Assembly: GCA_045591565.1 (NCBI GenBank)
Contig: JAZNTB010000031.1
Coordinates: 1 to 28,198, forward strand
Reading direction: 5' to 3'
Source: UBA1738 sp045591565
GTDB lineage: Bacteria > Bacillota > Clostridia > UBA1381
DNA length: 28,198 bases
In this document: piece after piece, positions 16,239 to 24,198 of the stretch
Numbering within the stretch: the stretch's first letter is position 1
Layout of the letters: every line of letters begins with the position of its first letter
Notes under the pieces: generated by a model
What the model was told of the DNA's origin: nothing
The model's input: only the letters and a program-made list of their open reading frames with translations
The model's database searches: none
Translations under genes and position numbers: made by a program

Positions 16239-17423
16239 ATGAAGAAGGGAATTTCCTTTATTTTATTGGGAGTTATATGCTTTTGTATTTTCTACGGTAT
16301 AAGATATATTGAAAATCCTGTAGAAACACAAACGGCCATTTCGGAAATTTATGAAAATAAAATAGATACCTCGGGATATATTGTAAGAACCGAGCAGGTG
16401 TATAATGCGCCGGCATCGGGTGCGGTGTATCACTATATACAGGAGGGGACTCGCGTTGGTAAGAACAGGGTTCTTTCCACTGTATATACAGGCGAGGTGG
16501 CAGAGGAAACTCTGCACGAGCTTAATAACATAAATAAAAAAATTGCAGAACTTGAAAACTCCGGCGGTGAAACAGCCTATATGACAGGCGGCGCAAACAG
16601 CGAGGAGGATATCGAAAATCTTAAAAACAACATAATTAAGGCGAAAGCAAATCACAATATTTCAAAAATTTCCGATTATAAAGCTCAAATTAACGGCATA
16701 ATTAAGGGTGACGCAGGCAGTACTGTGCAGATAAGCATAGAAGAGCTTCAAAACAGGAAAAATTCGATAGAGGCAAGCCTGAGAAGTGTGAAAAATGATA
16801 TATATTCACAGATTTCAGGAGTTTTTTCACAAAATGTTGACGCTTTGGAAGGCGTATTGACACCAAAGAGTATTATGTCATATAAGATTGCCGACTATAA
16901 CGGAATTGCAGAAGCAGCAAAGGAATATAAGTCTACTGCAAATTCAGGACAGCCGGTCTGCAAGGTTGTAAACAACCATACATGGTATGTTATGCTTACA
17001 GTGGACAGAGAAAATGCGAAGAATTTAAAAATCGGCAGAACTGTAAAGCTCAGGTTTGGACAACTTCCGGGAATTGAGGCGGAGGCAACGATAGAGTATA
17101 TTTCCACCGAAGACAGTAATACCGATAAAAATGTTGTTGTGGTCAAATGCGAGCAGTACAAGGAAGGTGTTTATTCTTTAAGATTTTCCGAAATAGAGCT
17201 TATTCTGGAAAGCTATGAGGGATATAAGATACCTATTTCAGCGCTTCGTGTTTCAGACGACGGCGAAAAAGGTGTGCTTGTAAAGAGCGGCGGAGCGCAG
17301 CTGTTTAAACCGTGCAAGGTAATTTACACAGATACAGCGGGGGGAACCGTTATTGTTTCTCCTGTAAGCGGTACGCAGTATATGCTCAGGGAGTATGATT
17401 GTATTGTGGTAGGTGAAAAATAA
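16239..17423 (+). CDS. HlyD-like membrane-anchored protein of the sepF cluster
   Basis: A 394-residue protein with one N-terminal transmembrane helix (KKGISFILLGVICFCIFYG) and an extracellular remainder. The segment around TSGYIVRTEQVYNAPASGAV resembles a lipoyl/barrel-sandwich hybrid half-domain of membrane fusion proteins. A helical, partly coiled-coil middle (~95-195) is followed by beta-rich domains (~230-390) with a second HlyD-like strand set. The ATG at 16239 is chosen because AAAGAGG lies just upstream; an in-frame TTG at 16221 precedes that SD. It shares TAATG with yggS. No ABC transporter, RND pump or outer-membrane channel gene is adjacent, so a conventional efflux role is doubtful. 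Its fixed position next to yggS and sepF hints at an envelope or division role. Confidence 0.75.
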   Translation: MKKGISFILLGVICFCIFYGIRYIENPVETQTAISEIYENKIDTSGYIVRTEQVYNAPASGAVYHYIQEGTRVGKNRVLSTVYTGEVAEETLHELNNINKKIAELENSGGETAYMTGGANSEEDIENLKNNIIKAKANHNISKISDYKAQINGIIKGDAGSTVQISIEELQNRKNSIEASLRSVKNDIYSQISGVFSQNVDALEGVLTPKSIMSYKIADYNGIAEAAKEYKSTANSGQPVCKVVNNHTWYVMLTVDRENAKNLKIGRTVKLRFGQLPGIEAEATIEYISTEDSNTDKNVVVVKCEQYKEGVYSLRFSEIELILESYEGYKIPISALRVSDDGEKGVLVKSGGAQLFKPCKVIYTDTAGGTVIVSPVSGTQYMLREYDCIVVGEK

Positions 17424-18127
17424 TGTCATATATAAAAGAAAATCTTGAGGATGTACGGGCTAAAGTCAGGGCAGCAGCGCTAAAGAGCGAAAGATGCGAA
17501 GATGATGTAACCCTGATTGCAGTAACCAAGACACACCCTGTCGAGATGATAAATGAAGCGATTGACCTTGGAGTTACCGATATAGGTGAGAATAAGGTAC
17601 AGGAGATTATGGAAAAATACGACCATGTAAAACCTGTGCGCTGGCACCTTATCGGGCATCTGCAGACAAACAAGGTAAAATATATAATAGACAAGGTGCA
17701 TATGATACATTCGGTAGACTCGGTAAAGCTGATGGATGAGATAGAGCGTCAGGCGGAGAAAAAGGGAGTCGACGAAATAAAAATTCTCTTGCAGGTAAAT
17801 ATATCGGGCGAGGAAACCAAATTCGGCATAGAAGCTGCGGAGATTGAAACACTTATAGAGCACGCGAAGGGTCTTGAGCATGTGAAAGTTTGCGGATTAA
17901 TGACAATTTTGGCGAAATTTGACACTGAGGTTTCTTTGAGATTACATTTTCGTGACATAAGAGACAAATTTATTGACATCTCGCATAATAAATATGATAA
18001 TATTACTATGAAATATCTGTCTATGGGTATGAGCGGAGATTATGAGATTGCCATAGAAGAAGGTTCGAATATGGTTCGCGTGGGAACTGCCATTTTCGGA
18101 CAGAGAGATTATTCTAAACAAATTTAA
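17423..18127 (+). CDS. yggS: PLP homeostasis protein YggS/YlmE (PLPBP family)
   Basis: A single-domain PLP-binding TIM-barrel protein that regulates vitamin B6 and amino acid homeostasis and is not known to catalyse a reaction. At 234 residues it is of normal length. Lys36 in LIAVTKTHP should form the Schiff base with PLP. WHLIGHLQTNKVKYI, LLQVNISGEETKFGI, CGLMTI and LSMGMSGDYEIAIEEGSNMVRVGTAIFG are all typical. The ATG overlaps the preceding stop by one base. In Bacillus the orthologue ylmE also lies beside sepF (ylmF), so the context matches. Confidence 0.95.
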   Translation: MSYIKENLEDVRAKVRAAALKSERCEDDVTLIAVTKTHPVEMINEAIDLGVTDIGENKVQEIMEKYDHVKPVRWHLIGHLQTNKVKYIIDKVHMIHSVDSVKLMDEIERQAEKKGVDEIKILLQVNISGEETKFGIEAAEIETLIEHAKGLEHVKVCGLMTILAKFDTEVSLRLHFRDIRDKFIDISHNKYDNITMKYLSMGMSGDYEIAIEEGSNMVRVGTAIFGQRDYSKQI

Positions 18128-18147
18128 ATGTGCGGGAGGAAGAATTC

Positions 18148-18594
18148 ATGGGATTTGTAGACGCGGTTAAGGATTTTGTTGGATTTGGAGATATTGACTA
18201 CGAGGACGATATCGAAATGGAAGAGGAAGTCCTTGAGGAAAGATACGAGGAGAGAGCTCCTTTATTTTCCAGAAGAAATAAGGTAGTACCGATTGACAGA
18301 CAGGCAAATCAGCCAAGCATAGTAGTATTAAAGCCAAAATGCTTTAACAGCTCAACAGAGGTGGCTGATCAGATTAAGCAGAGAAGACCTGTTATTCTTG
18401 ATGTAGGCGGTCTTGATCCCGAGGAAGCAAGAAGAGTTGTTGATTTTATCGCAGGTACAGTTTACGGCCTAAACGGCGATATCCAGAAAGTATCAGGCGG
18501 TATTTTCATTGCAACTCCGTCTTCTTATGACATTTCGGGTGAGTTTTTGAAGGATAAATCAGGCGCCGGCTTCGATTGGAGCATGTTCAAATAA
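18148..18594 (+). CDS. sepF: cell division protein SepF
   Basis: Cytoplasmic Z-ring anchor and FtsZ-bundling protein, 148 residues. The N-terminal MGFVDAVKDFVGFGD forms the amphipathic membrane-binding helix. A long acidic linker (residues ~17-38) follows, then the SepF core with PVILDVGGLDPEEARRVVDF and GTVYGLNGDIQKVSGGIFIATP. The ATG at 18148 with GGGAGGAA upstream is chosen over an earlier in-frame GTG at 18130, because the membrane helix must be at the N-terminus. A hairpin terminator follows before ylmH. Identity is secure. Confidence 0.95.
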   Translation: MGFVDAVKDFVGFGDIDYEDDIEMEEEVLEERYEERAPLFSRRNKVVPIDRQANQPSIVVLKPKCFNSSTEVADQIKQRRPVILDVGGLDPEEARRVVDFIAGTVYGLNGDIQKVSGGIFIATPSSYDISGEFLKDKSGAGFDWSMFK

Positions 18595-18606
18595 TACGAG
18601 TGAATT

Positions 18607-18636
18607 AAGGCGGATTTATTCCGCCTTATTATTTTA
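18607..18636 (+). terminator. intrinsic terminator or attenuator between sepF and ylmH
   Basis: AAGGCGGA and TCCGCCTT form a perfect 8-bp stem with a TTTAT loop, followed by a T-rich but interrupted tail (ATTATTTTATT). It begins 13 bases after the sepF stop and ends about 10 bases before the ylmH ATG, so it probably lets partial readthrough reach ylmH and divIVA. Confidence 0.75.
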
Positions 18637-18646
18637 TTAAAAGGCT

Positions 18647-19378
18647 ATGCAGGACGATATTTTTATAAGAAAAATACAAGACTTATACAGACTTTGTGAA
18701 AAACACCATGCACCAAAATTCTCGGAGTTTTTAGAACCGGAAAAGCAGGCTCTTTTGAAAAAGGAAAGGCTTGACAGTATATTTTTCGGTGGATATGATG
18801 GAGCAGAACGGTGTATGATGGGTGTGTTCCCGAAGTGGCAGGAGCCGCAGAATGAGGACTTTCCGATACAGGTTTTGGAGTTCACAAAGAAGTATGATAA
18901 AGAACTCAGTCACAGACATTACCTCGGAACAATTCTTTCTCTTGGGTTAGATAGGAGCAGAATAGGGGATATCTTGACGGGGGATAAAAAGACTTATGTT
19001 TTTCTGTCAGGCGACATAGCAGAGCTTGTTAAGGACGGGATTACCAAGGTGGCAGGTTGCGGCGTGAGTGTACGCATATGCGACTTGTCGGAGGTGGTTA
19101 TACCGGAGAAAAAGTTTGAGCTTATAGAAACTGTTGCAGGGTCTATGAGGCTGGATGCAGTTGTTGCATCGGCACTAAAGCTTTCGCGCAGCGAAGCAAA
19201 AACATTTATACAGTCGGGCAGGGCGTCGGTAAATCATACCGAAACGATGCAGACAGATTTTATACTTTGCAAAAAAGACCTTTTATCTTTAAAGGGTTTT
19301 GGAAGATATGAAGTATTGGAAGTTGGGGGCAGAACGCGGAGTGACAGAATTCATGTTACTCTAAAGAAATATATATAG
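18647..19378 (+). CDS. ylmH: YlmH, S4-domain RNA-binding protein
   Basis: A 243-residue protein of the YlmH family, found between sepF and divIVA in many Bacillota. The N-terminal two thirds (PKFSEFLEPEKQALL, FGGYDGAERCMMGVFP, LSHRHYLGTILSLGLDRSRIGDI) are characteristic. Residues ~170-235 form the S4 RNA-binding domain (MRLDAVVASALKLSRSEAKT, GRASVNH). Work in Bacillus links YlmH to ribosome rescue of peptidyl-tRNA-blocked 50S subunits; I transfer that role only by family. The ATG has an unusually close SD, AAAAGG three bases upstream, which directly follows the sepF terminator tail. That spacing may limit expression. Confidence 0.93.
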   Translation: MQDDIFIRKIQDLYRLCEKHHAPKFSEFLEPEKQALLKKERLDSIFFGGYDGAERCMMGVFPKWQEPQNEDFPIQVLEFTKKYDKELSHRHYLGTILSLGLDRSRIGDILTGDKKTYVFLSGDIAELVKDGITKVAGCGVSVRICDLSEVVIPEKKFELIETVAGSMRLDAVVASALKLSRSEAKTFIQSGRASVNHTETMQTDFILCKKDLLSLKGFGRYEVLEVGGRTRSDRIHVTLKKYI

Positions 19379-19391
19379 GGAGAGTGGAGCT

Positions 19392-19832
19392 ATGTTAACA
19401 CCAATCGATATTCAGAGACAGGATTTTGAAGTTAAGCTAAGGGGCTATAATGCAGATGAGGTTGATGATTTTTTAGATCTTGTCGGAAGAGATTACGAAA
19501 AGCTTTATAAAGAAAATGCAGAACTCAGAGACCAGATTAAGCAGCTCACAAAATCCATAGAACAGTATAAGGCTATGGAAGAAACTCTGCAGCAGTCGAT
19601 AGTGCTTGCGCAGACTGCAGCTGAGGACATCAAGAAAAGTGCAGCTGAGAAAGCTAATGTTATCATGAACGAAGCTCAGTCAAAGTCAGAAAATATGAGC
19701 CGTCAGCTTGACATTGATTTGCAGAACAAAAAGAACGAACTTGCAAGTGTTCAAGCTGAGGTGTCAGGCTACAAAGCAAAAATTAAAGGAATTTGTGCTT
19801 CGGTACTTGAAATATTGGAAAAAATGGAGTAA
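19392..19832 (+). CDS. divIVA: DivIVA domain cell-division/polarity protein
   Basis: A 146-residue coiled-coil protein that recognises curved membrane at septa and poles. The N-terminal MLTPIDIQRQDFEVKLRGYN is the DivIVA membrane-binding/crossed-loop segment, followed by ADEVDDFLDLVGRDYEKLYKEN. Residues ~35-135 are a long coiled coil, shorter than in actinobacterial Wag31. GGGAGAGTGGAG precedes the ATG, 13 bases after ylmH. It is followed by an intrinsic terminator, so it ends the division subcluster. Confidence 0.95.
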   Translation: MLTPIDIQRQDFEVKLRGYNADEVDDFLDLVGRDYEKLYKENAELRDQIKQLTKSIEQYKAMEETLQQSIVLAQTAAEDIKKSAAEKANVIMNEAQSKSENMSRQLDIDLQNKKNELASVQAEVSGYKAKIKGICASVLEILEKME

Positions 19833-19838
19833 AATAAT

Positions 19839-19869
19839 AGGGATAGCATATAGTTATCCCTGATTTTTT
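19839..19869 (+). terminator. intrinsic terminator between divIVA and ileS
   Basis: AGGGATA and TATCCCT pair around a nine-base loop and are followed by GATTTTTTATTT. It starts 6 bases after the divIVA stop and leaves only about 28 bases before ileS, so ileS must depend on readthrough or on a promoter inside or near the hairpin. Confidence 0.7.
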
Positions 19870-19896
19870 ATTTATAGAACAGAAAGGACAAAGGAT

Positions 19897-22686
19897 ATGT
19901 GCGAAACAAACAAGGATTATACTAAATCGGTTAATCTTCCGCAGACAGAGTTCCCGATGAGAGGAAACCTTCCTCAAAGAGAGCCGGAAACACTTGCCTA
20001 CTGGGAAGAAATTGACCTGTATAATAAAATAATAGAGAAGAATAAGGGAAATACACCTTTCATTCTTCACGATGGACCGCCGTACGCAAACGGCGATATC
20101 CATATGGGACATGCGCTCAATAAAATACTTAAGGACATTATTGTAAGATATAAAAATCTTCAGGGCTTTTATGCTCCGTATGTTCCGGGCTGGGATACAC
20201 ACGGACTTCCGATAGAGCAGCAGGCAATCAAAAAGCTTGGAATTAACCGTCATGAGGCAGGACCTGTTAAGTTCAGACAGGCGTGCCGTGAGTTTGCGTG
20301 CTCACATGTTGAAAATCAAAAAGAACAGTTCAAGCGCTTAGGTGCTATTGGTGACTGGGAAAATCCATATCTCACACTAAAAAACGAGTTCGTTGCAAAG
20401 CAGATTGAAGTTTTCGGCGAGATGGCTAAAAACGGACTTATTTACAAGGGCTTAAAGCCGGTTTACTGGTGTCCGCACTGTGAAACTGCACTCGCTGAGG
20501 CTGAAATTGAGTATGCAGAGGATAAGACAACTTCAATTTATGTTAAGTTCGCAGTTAAGAACGATAATGGTCTTTTTGAAGGCCTTGACAATGTTTACTT
20601 TGTAATCTGGACAACAACCACATGGACACTCCCCGGTAACCTTGCTATATGTGTAAATCCTGATTTTGAGTATTCACTTGTAAAATTTGCAAACGGTGAG
20701 ATATATGTTCTTGCAACAGAGCTTATAGATACTGTTGTTGCAGCTGCAGGACTTGATAATGAATATGAGATAGTTAAAAGATTTAAAGGTCAGGAGCTTG
20801 AGCTTATGACATGTCAGCATCCGTTCCTTCCTCGTGAATCGCTTGTTATTGTAGGCGACCATGTTACTTTGGAAGCCGGTACCGGATGTGTTCATACAGC
20901 TCCGGGCTTTGGTGCAGATGACTATATTGTTTGCTGCAAGTATCCGCAGATTGAAATTGTTGTACCTGTTGATGCTAAAGGTTATCAGACAGAGGATGCA
21001 GGCGAGTTTGCAGGTATTTACTATGAAGATTCAAACGAGAAAATTCTTGCAAAATTAAAGGAGCTTGGCGCACTCGTAGCAAGTCAGGATATTGTCCATC
21101 AGTATCCGCATTGCTGGAGATGCGACCATCCGATTATATTCCGTGCTGCAGACCAGTGGTTTGCATTTGTTGATGTATTAAAGGATGACGCAGTAGCTGC
21201 AATCGAGGGCGTTAAGTGGATTCCTGAATGGGGCGAGGACAGAATTAAGTCAATGGTTGTTGACAGAAGCGATTGGTGTATTTCACGCCAGAGAACATGG
21301 GGCGTGCCAATCCCGATTTTCTACTGCAAGGATTGCGGCAAGGAAATCATAACTGATGAAACAATTGCGGCTGTTGCAAAGCTTTTCCGTGAGGAAAGCC
21401 CTGATAAATGGTGGGAGCTTAACGCAAATGAAATAATTCCGCAAGGTACAAAGTGCGAATGCGGATGCGGCGAGTTCACTAAGGAAAAAGACATAATGGA
21501 TGTCTGGTTCGATTCAGGTTCATCACATATCGCTGTGTGCGAGGAGAGAGATGACCTTGTATGGCCGGCTGACCTTTATCTTGAGGGTAATGACCAGTAC
21601 CGCGGTTGGTTCCAGTCATCACTCTTAACAAGTATTGCGGTTAAGAAGCAGGCGCCATATAAAATCGTTATTACGCACGGTATGATTCAGGACGGCGAGG
21701 GCAGAAAGATGTCCAAGTCGAAGGGTAATGTTATAACTCCGCAGGAGATTATAGACAAGTTCGGTGCTGATGTACTTCGTCTGTGGGTGGTTTCTGCAGA
21801 TTACAGAACCGATATGAGAATGAGTCAGGATTCATTAAAGCAGCTTTCCGAGGGATACAGAAAAATCAGAAATACTGCAAGATACATCCTCTCAAACATA
21901 AATGACTTTAATCCGACAAACGATATGGTGGCATATGACGATATGCTGGAAATTGATAAGTGGGCACTTTTAAAGCTGAATGAGGTTATCAAGAAGGTTA
22001 CAGACGCATATGAGAGCTATGAATTCCATACACTCTATTCAGCGATACTAAACTTCTGCATCGTAGATATGAGTAACTTCTATCTTGATGTGTTAAAGTC
22101 AAGACTTTATACAGAAAAGCCGGATTCTGTTGAGAGACGCTCGGCACAAAGCGCAATGTATACAATTTTAGATGCAATGGTTAAAATGCTGGCGCCGGTA
22201 CTTGTATATACAGCCGAGGAAATCTGGAGATTTATGCCTCATACCGAGGGCGATGACGAGGTTAGCGTAATGCTGAACCGTATGCCGAAGACCGAGGCTA
22301 AATACGAAAATGCAGCACTTGCAGAAAAGTGGGAAAAGATAATCGCCGTAAGAAATGATGTCAATAAAGCACTTGAGCCTGCAAGAAATGAAAAGATAAT
22401 TGGTAAATCTTTAGATGCTGAGGTTAATGTATACGCAAGCGGAGAGATTTATGATTTGCTTGTGGAAATGAAAGCAGACCTTGCGGAAATATTTATCACA
22501 TCAAAGGCAGATGTATATCCTGAAAATGAAGCAGAAAATGCCGCAGATGGTGATGTTGTAAAGGTAAGCGTTCGTGCAAGCGAGCATGAAAAGTGCGGAA
22601 GATGCTGGGTTCACTCAGAAACTGTCGGCACAATAGAAGGCTTTGACGGAATTTGCGCAGACTGCGTAAGAAAGCTTACAAAGTAA
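19897..22686 (+). CDS. ileS: isoleucyl-tRNA synthetase
   Basis: Class I aminoacyl-tRNA synthetase that charges tRNA-Ile, 929 residues, a normal bacterial length. The HIGH-type motif is HMGH (residues 69-72) within GPPYANGDIHMGH. The large editing domain includes IWTTTTWTLPGNLAI and GTGCVHTAPGFG, and the second signature is KMSKS (604-608). A C-terminal zinc finger has Cys900, Cys903, Cys920 and Cys923. Additional cysteine pairs occur near residues ~475-530 (FYCKDCGK, KCECGCGEF), suggesting another metal site. AGAAAGGACAAAGG precedes the ATG. The leader is too short for a T-box. A terminator follows the gene. Confidence 0.98.
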   Translation: MCETNKDYTKSVNLPQTEFPMRGNLPQREPETLAYWEEIDLYNKIIEKNKGNTPFILHDGPPYANGDIHMGHALNKILKDIIVRYKNLQGFYAPYVPGWDTHGLPIEQQAIKKLGINRHEAGPVKFRQACREFACSHVENQKEQFKRLGAIGDWENPYLTLKNEFVAKQIEVFGEMAKNGLIYKGLKPVYWCPHCETALAEAEIEYAEDKTTSIYVKFAVKNDNGLFEGLDNVYFVIWTTTTWTLPGNLAICVNPDFEYSLVKFANGEIYVLATELIDTVVAAAGLDNEYEIVKRFKGQELELMTCQHPFLPRESLVIVGDHVTLEAGTGCVHTAPGFGADDYIVCCKYPQIEIVVPVDAKGYQTEDAGEFAGIYYEDSNEKILAKLKELGALVASQDIVHQYPHCWRCDHPIIFRAADQWFAFVDVLKDDAVAAIEGVKWIPEWGEDRIKSMVVDRSDWCISRQRTWGVPIPIFYCKDCGKEIITDETIAAVAKLFREESPDKWWELNANEIIPQGTKCECGCGEFTKEKDIMDVWFDSGSSHIAVCEERDDLVWPADLYLEGNDQYRGWFQSSLLTSIAVKKQAPYKIVITHGMIQDGEGRKMSKSKGNVITPQEIIDKFGADVLRLWVVSADYRTDMRMSQDSLKQLSEGYRKIRNTARYILSNINDFNPTNDMVAYDDMLEIDKWALLKLNEVIKKVTDAYESYEFHTLYSAILNFCIVDMSNFYLDVLKSRLYTEKPDSVERRSAQSAMYTILDAMVKMLAPVLVYTAEEIWRFMPHTEGDDEVSVMLNRMPKTEAKYENAALAEKWEKIIAVRNDVNKALEPARNEKIIGKSLDAEVNVYASGEIYDLLVEMKADLAEIFITSKADVYPENEAENAADGDVVKVSVRASEHEKCGRCWVHSETVGTIEGFDGICADCVRKLTK

Positions 22687-22690
22687 TTTA

Positions 22691-22726
22691 AGTCCCTGAC
22701 CTAAAAATGGTCAGGGATTTTTTTGT
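22691..22726 (+). terminator. intrinsic terminator after ileS
   Basis: TCCCTGACC and GGTCAGGGA form a perfect 9-bp stem around TAAAAAT, followed by seven T residues. It begins 6 bases after the ileS stop and is the strongest terminator in the window. Confidence 0.95.
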
Positions 22727-22750
22727 TTTAAAATTAATGCTAAATTTTTG

Positions 22751-22784
22751 AAAGAAAAGGTGTAAAAGTCTTTTCTTTTTTATT
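22751..22784 (+). terminator. second, AT-rich hairpin downstream of ileS
   Basis: AAAGAAAAG and CTTTTCTTT form a perfect 9-bp stem with a 10-base loop, followed by TTATT. It may act as a back-up terminator. Being A/T-rich it is less stable than the hairpin just upstream. It lies immediately before the lspA promoter, so an effect on lspA initiation is also possible. Confidence 0.4.
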
Positions 22785-22790
22785 CTAATG

Positions 22791-22799
22791 TGTTACAAT
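22791..22799 (+). promoter_or_regulatory. extended -10 promoter of the lspA operon
   Basis: TGT-TACAAT is an extended -10 element (TG at 22791-22792, hexamer 22794-22799). The matching -35 position holds only TTTTCT, a poor match, as is common for extended -10 promoters. A start near 22806 would leave about 25 bases before the lspA ATG. Confidence 0.6.
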
Positions 22800-22830
22800 A
22801 TAGGTTAGAATAGTGTATAGGAGTGTAAAG

Positions 22831-23322
22831 ATGTTAGTTTGGATAATGATTGCAGTAGCAATAGTCCTGCTGGACCAGCTTGCAAAGCTGCTTGTGATAG
22901 CAAATATAGGACCTTTTGATTGTATTCATGTGATACCGGGACTTTTTGATTTTGTATATGTGAAAAATACCGGAGCAGCATTTAGTATTTTAGCGGATAA
23001 TACTGTAATTTTAGGTATCATTTCGGTGCTGTTTTGTGTGGGAGTTTTGGTGTACTGGGCTTTGAAAAAGCCGCAAAACAGGATTTTGCAGCTTGCGCTC
23101 ACCTTGCTTTTTGCAGGAGCGCTCGGCAATGCCATAGACAGAATTTTCCGTGGATTTGTTGTGGACTTTATATCTGCTGCATTCATTGATTTTCCGGTTT
23201 TTAATGTAGCTGATATTGCAATAACAGCGGGTGCTGTGATTTTGGTTATATATTTTCTGTTTTTTGATAAGGAAGAGGAAAAGAATGAGGATAATAACAC
23301 TCAAGGTATCAAACCCGAATAA
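22831..23322 (+). CDS. lspA: lipoprotein signal peptidase (signal peptidase II)
   Basis: Integral membrane aspartyl protease that removes the signal peptide from prolipoproteins; 163 residues with four hydrophobic segments. Family motifs are LLDQLAKLL, YVKNTGAAFSIL, GALGNAIDRIFRG, VVDFI (catalytic Asp112) and FNVADIAI (catalytic Asp128). The C-terminus is a charged cytoplasmic tail (DKEEEKNEDNN) whose codons overlap the start of the rluD gene by 38 bases. The ATG at 22831 with AGGAGTG upstream is chosen over an in-frame GTG at 22813. Confidence 0.96.
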   Translation: MLVWIMIAVAIVLLDQLAKLLVIANIGPFDCIHVIPGLFDFVYVKNTGAAFSILADNTVILGIISVLFCVGVLVYWALKKPQNRILQLALTLLFAGALGNAIDRIFRGFVVDFISAAFIDFPVFNVADIAITAGAVILVIYFLFFDKEEEKNEDNNTQGIKPE

Positions 23323-24193
23323 CCTGCGTATTGATAAATATATAGCGGAAAACTGCGATGAAATATCGCGGAGCTATGCGGCGGAGCTTTGTATAGAGGG
23401 CAAGGTTACTGTTTCGGGCAAGGCTTTAGATAAAAAGTACAAACCGGCAGACGGTGAGGATATCGAGGTTGAGCTGCCGGAGCCGGAAACGCTTGACCTT
23501 GTTCCGCAAGATATTCCGCTTTCGGTCGTGTATGAAGACGATGATGTTATCGTGATAAACAAGCCGCAGGGCATGGTTGTTCATCCGGCGGCAGGGAATA
23601 CCGACGGAACACTTGTGAATGCGCTGCTTTACCATTGTGGCGAGAATTTATCTGCAATTAACGGGGTAATACGCCCCGGTATTGTTCACAGAATAGACAA
23701 GGATACGGCAGGACTTTTGATTTGCGCAAAGAACAACGAGGCGCACCTTGCGCTGTCCGAGCAGCTGCACGAGAGAAAGGCATCGAGAAGGTATTACGCG
23801 CTTGTAAATGGCAGAGTAGCCGAGGGGGGAACAGTCGATAAGCCTATTGGCCGCCACCCGAAGGACCGCAAAAAAATGGCTATAGTAAAGGGCGGTAAGG
23901 AAGCGGTGACGCACTATCGTGTGCTTGAAAGCTTTGACCGCTACACTCTTTTGGAATGTATACTCGAAACAGGCAGAACGCACCAGATAAGAGTCCATAT
24001 GGCGTCGATTGGACATAGCCTTGTAGGCGATAGAGTATACGGCATAAAAAAGGAAAAGCTGCAAACCGACGGACAGCTGCTTTTTGCAAAAACAATCGGT
24101 TTTGTTCACCCGAAGACAAGGGAATACATGGAATTTTCGGCGGAACTTCCGGACTATTTTGAAGATATATTAAAAAAGCTCAGAAAGGAATGA
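23285..24193 (+). CDS. rluD: RluD-type 23S rRNA/tRNA pseudouridine synthase
   Basis: RluA-family pseudouridine synthase, 302 residues. The N-terminal S4 domain (LRIDKYIAENCDEISRS, CIEGKVTVSG) is followed by the catalytic domain, with NKPQGMVVHP and HRIDKDTAGLLI, where Asp138 is the catalytic aspartate, and later LETGRTHQIRVHM. The ATG at 23285 is chosen because it places MRIITLKV before the S4 domain and has GAGG upstream within lspA; a start at 23264 is less likely. The lspA-rluD pair matches Bacillus lspA-ylyB. Whether it modifies the RluD sites in helix 69 or another RluA-family site is not certain from sequence. Confidence 0.92.
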   Translation: MRIITLKVSNPNNLRIDKYIAENCDEISRSYAAELCIEGKVTVSGKALDKKYKPADGEDIEVELPEPETLDLVPQDIPLSVVYEDDDVIVINKPQGMVVHPAAGNTDGTLVNALLYHCGENLSAINGVIRPGIVHRIDKDTAGLLICAKNNEAHLALSEQLHERKASRRYYALVNGRVAEGGTVDKPIGRHPKDRKKMAIVKGGKEAVTHYRVLESFDRYTLLECILETGRTHQIRVHMASIGHSLVGDRVYGIKKEKLQTDGQLLFAKTIGFVHPKTREYMEFSAELPDYFEDILKKLRKE

Positions 24194-24198
24194 TTACC

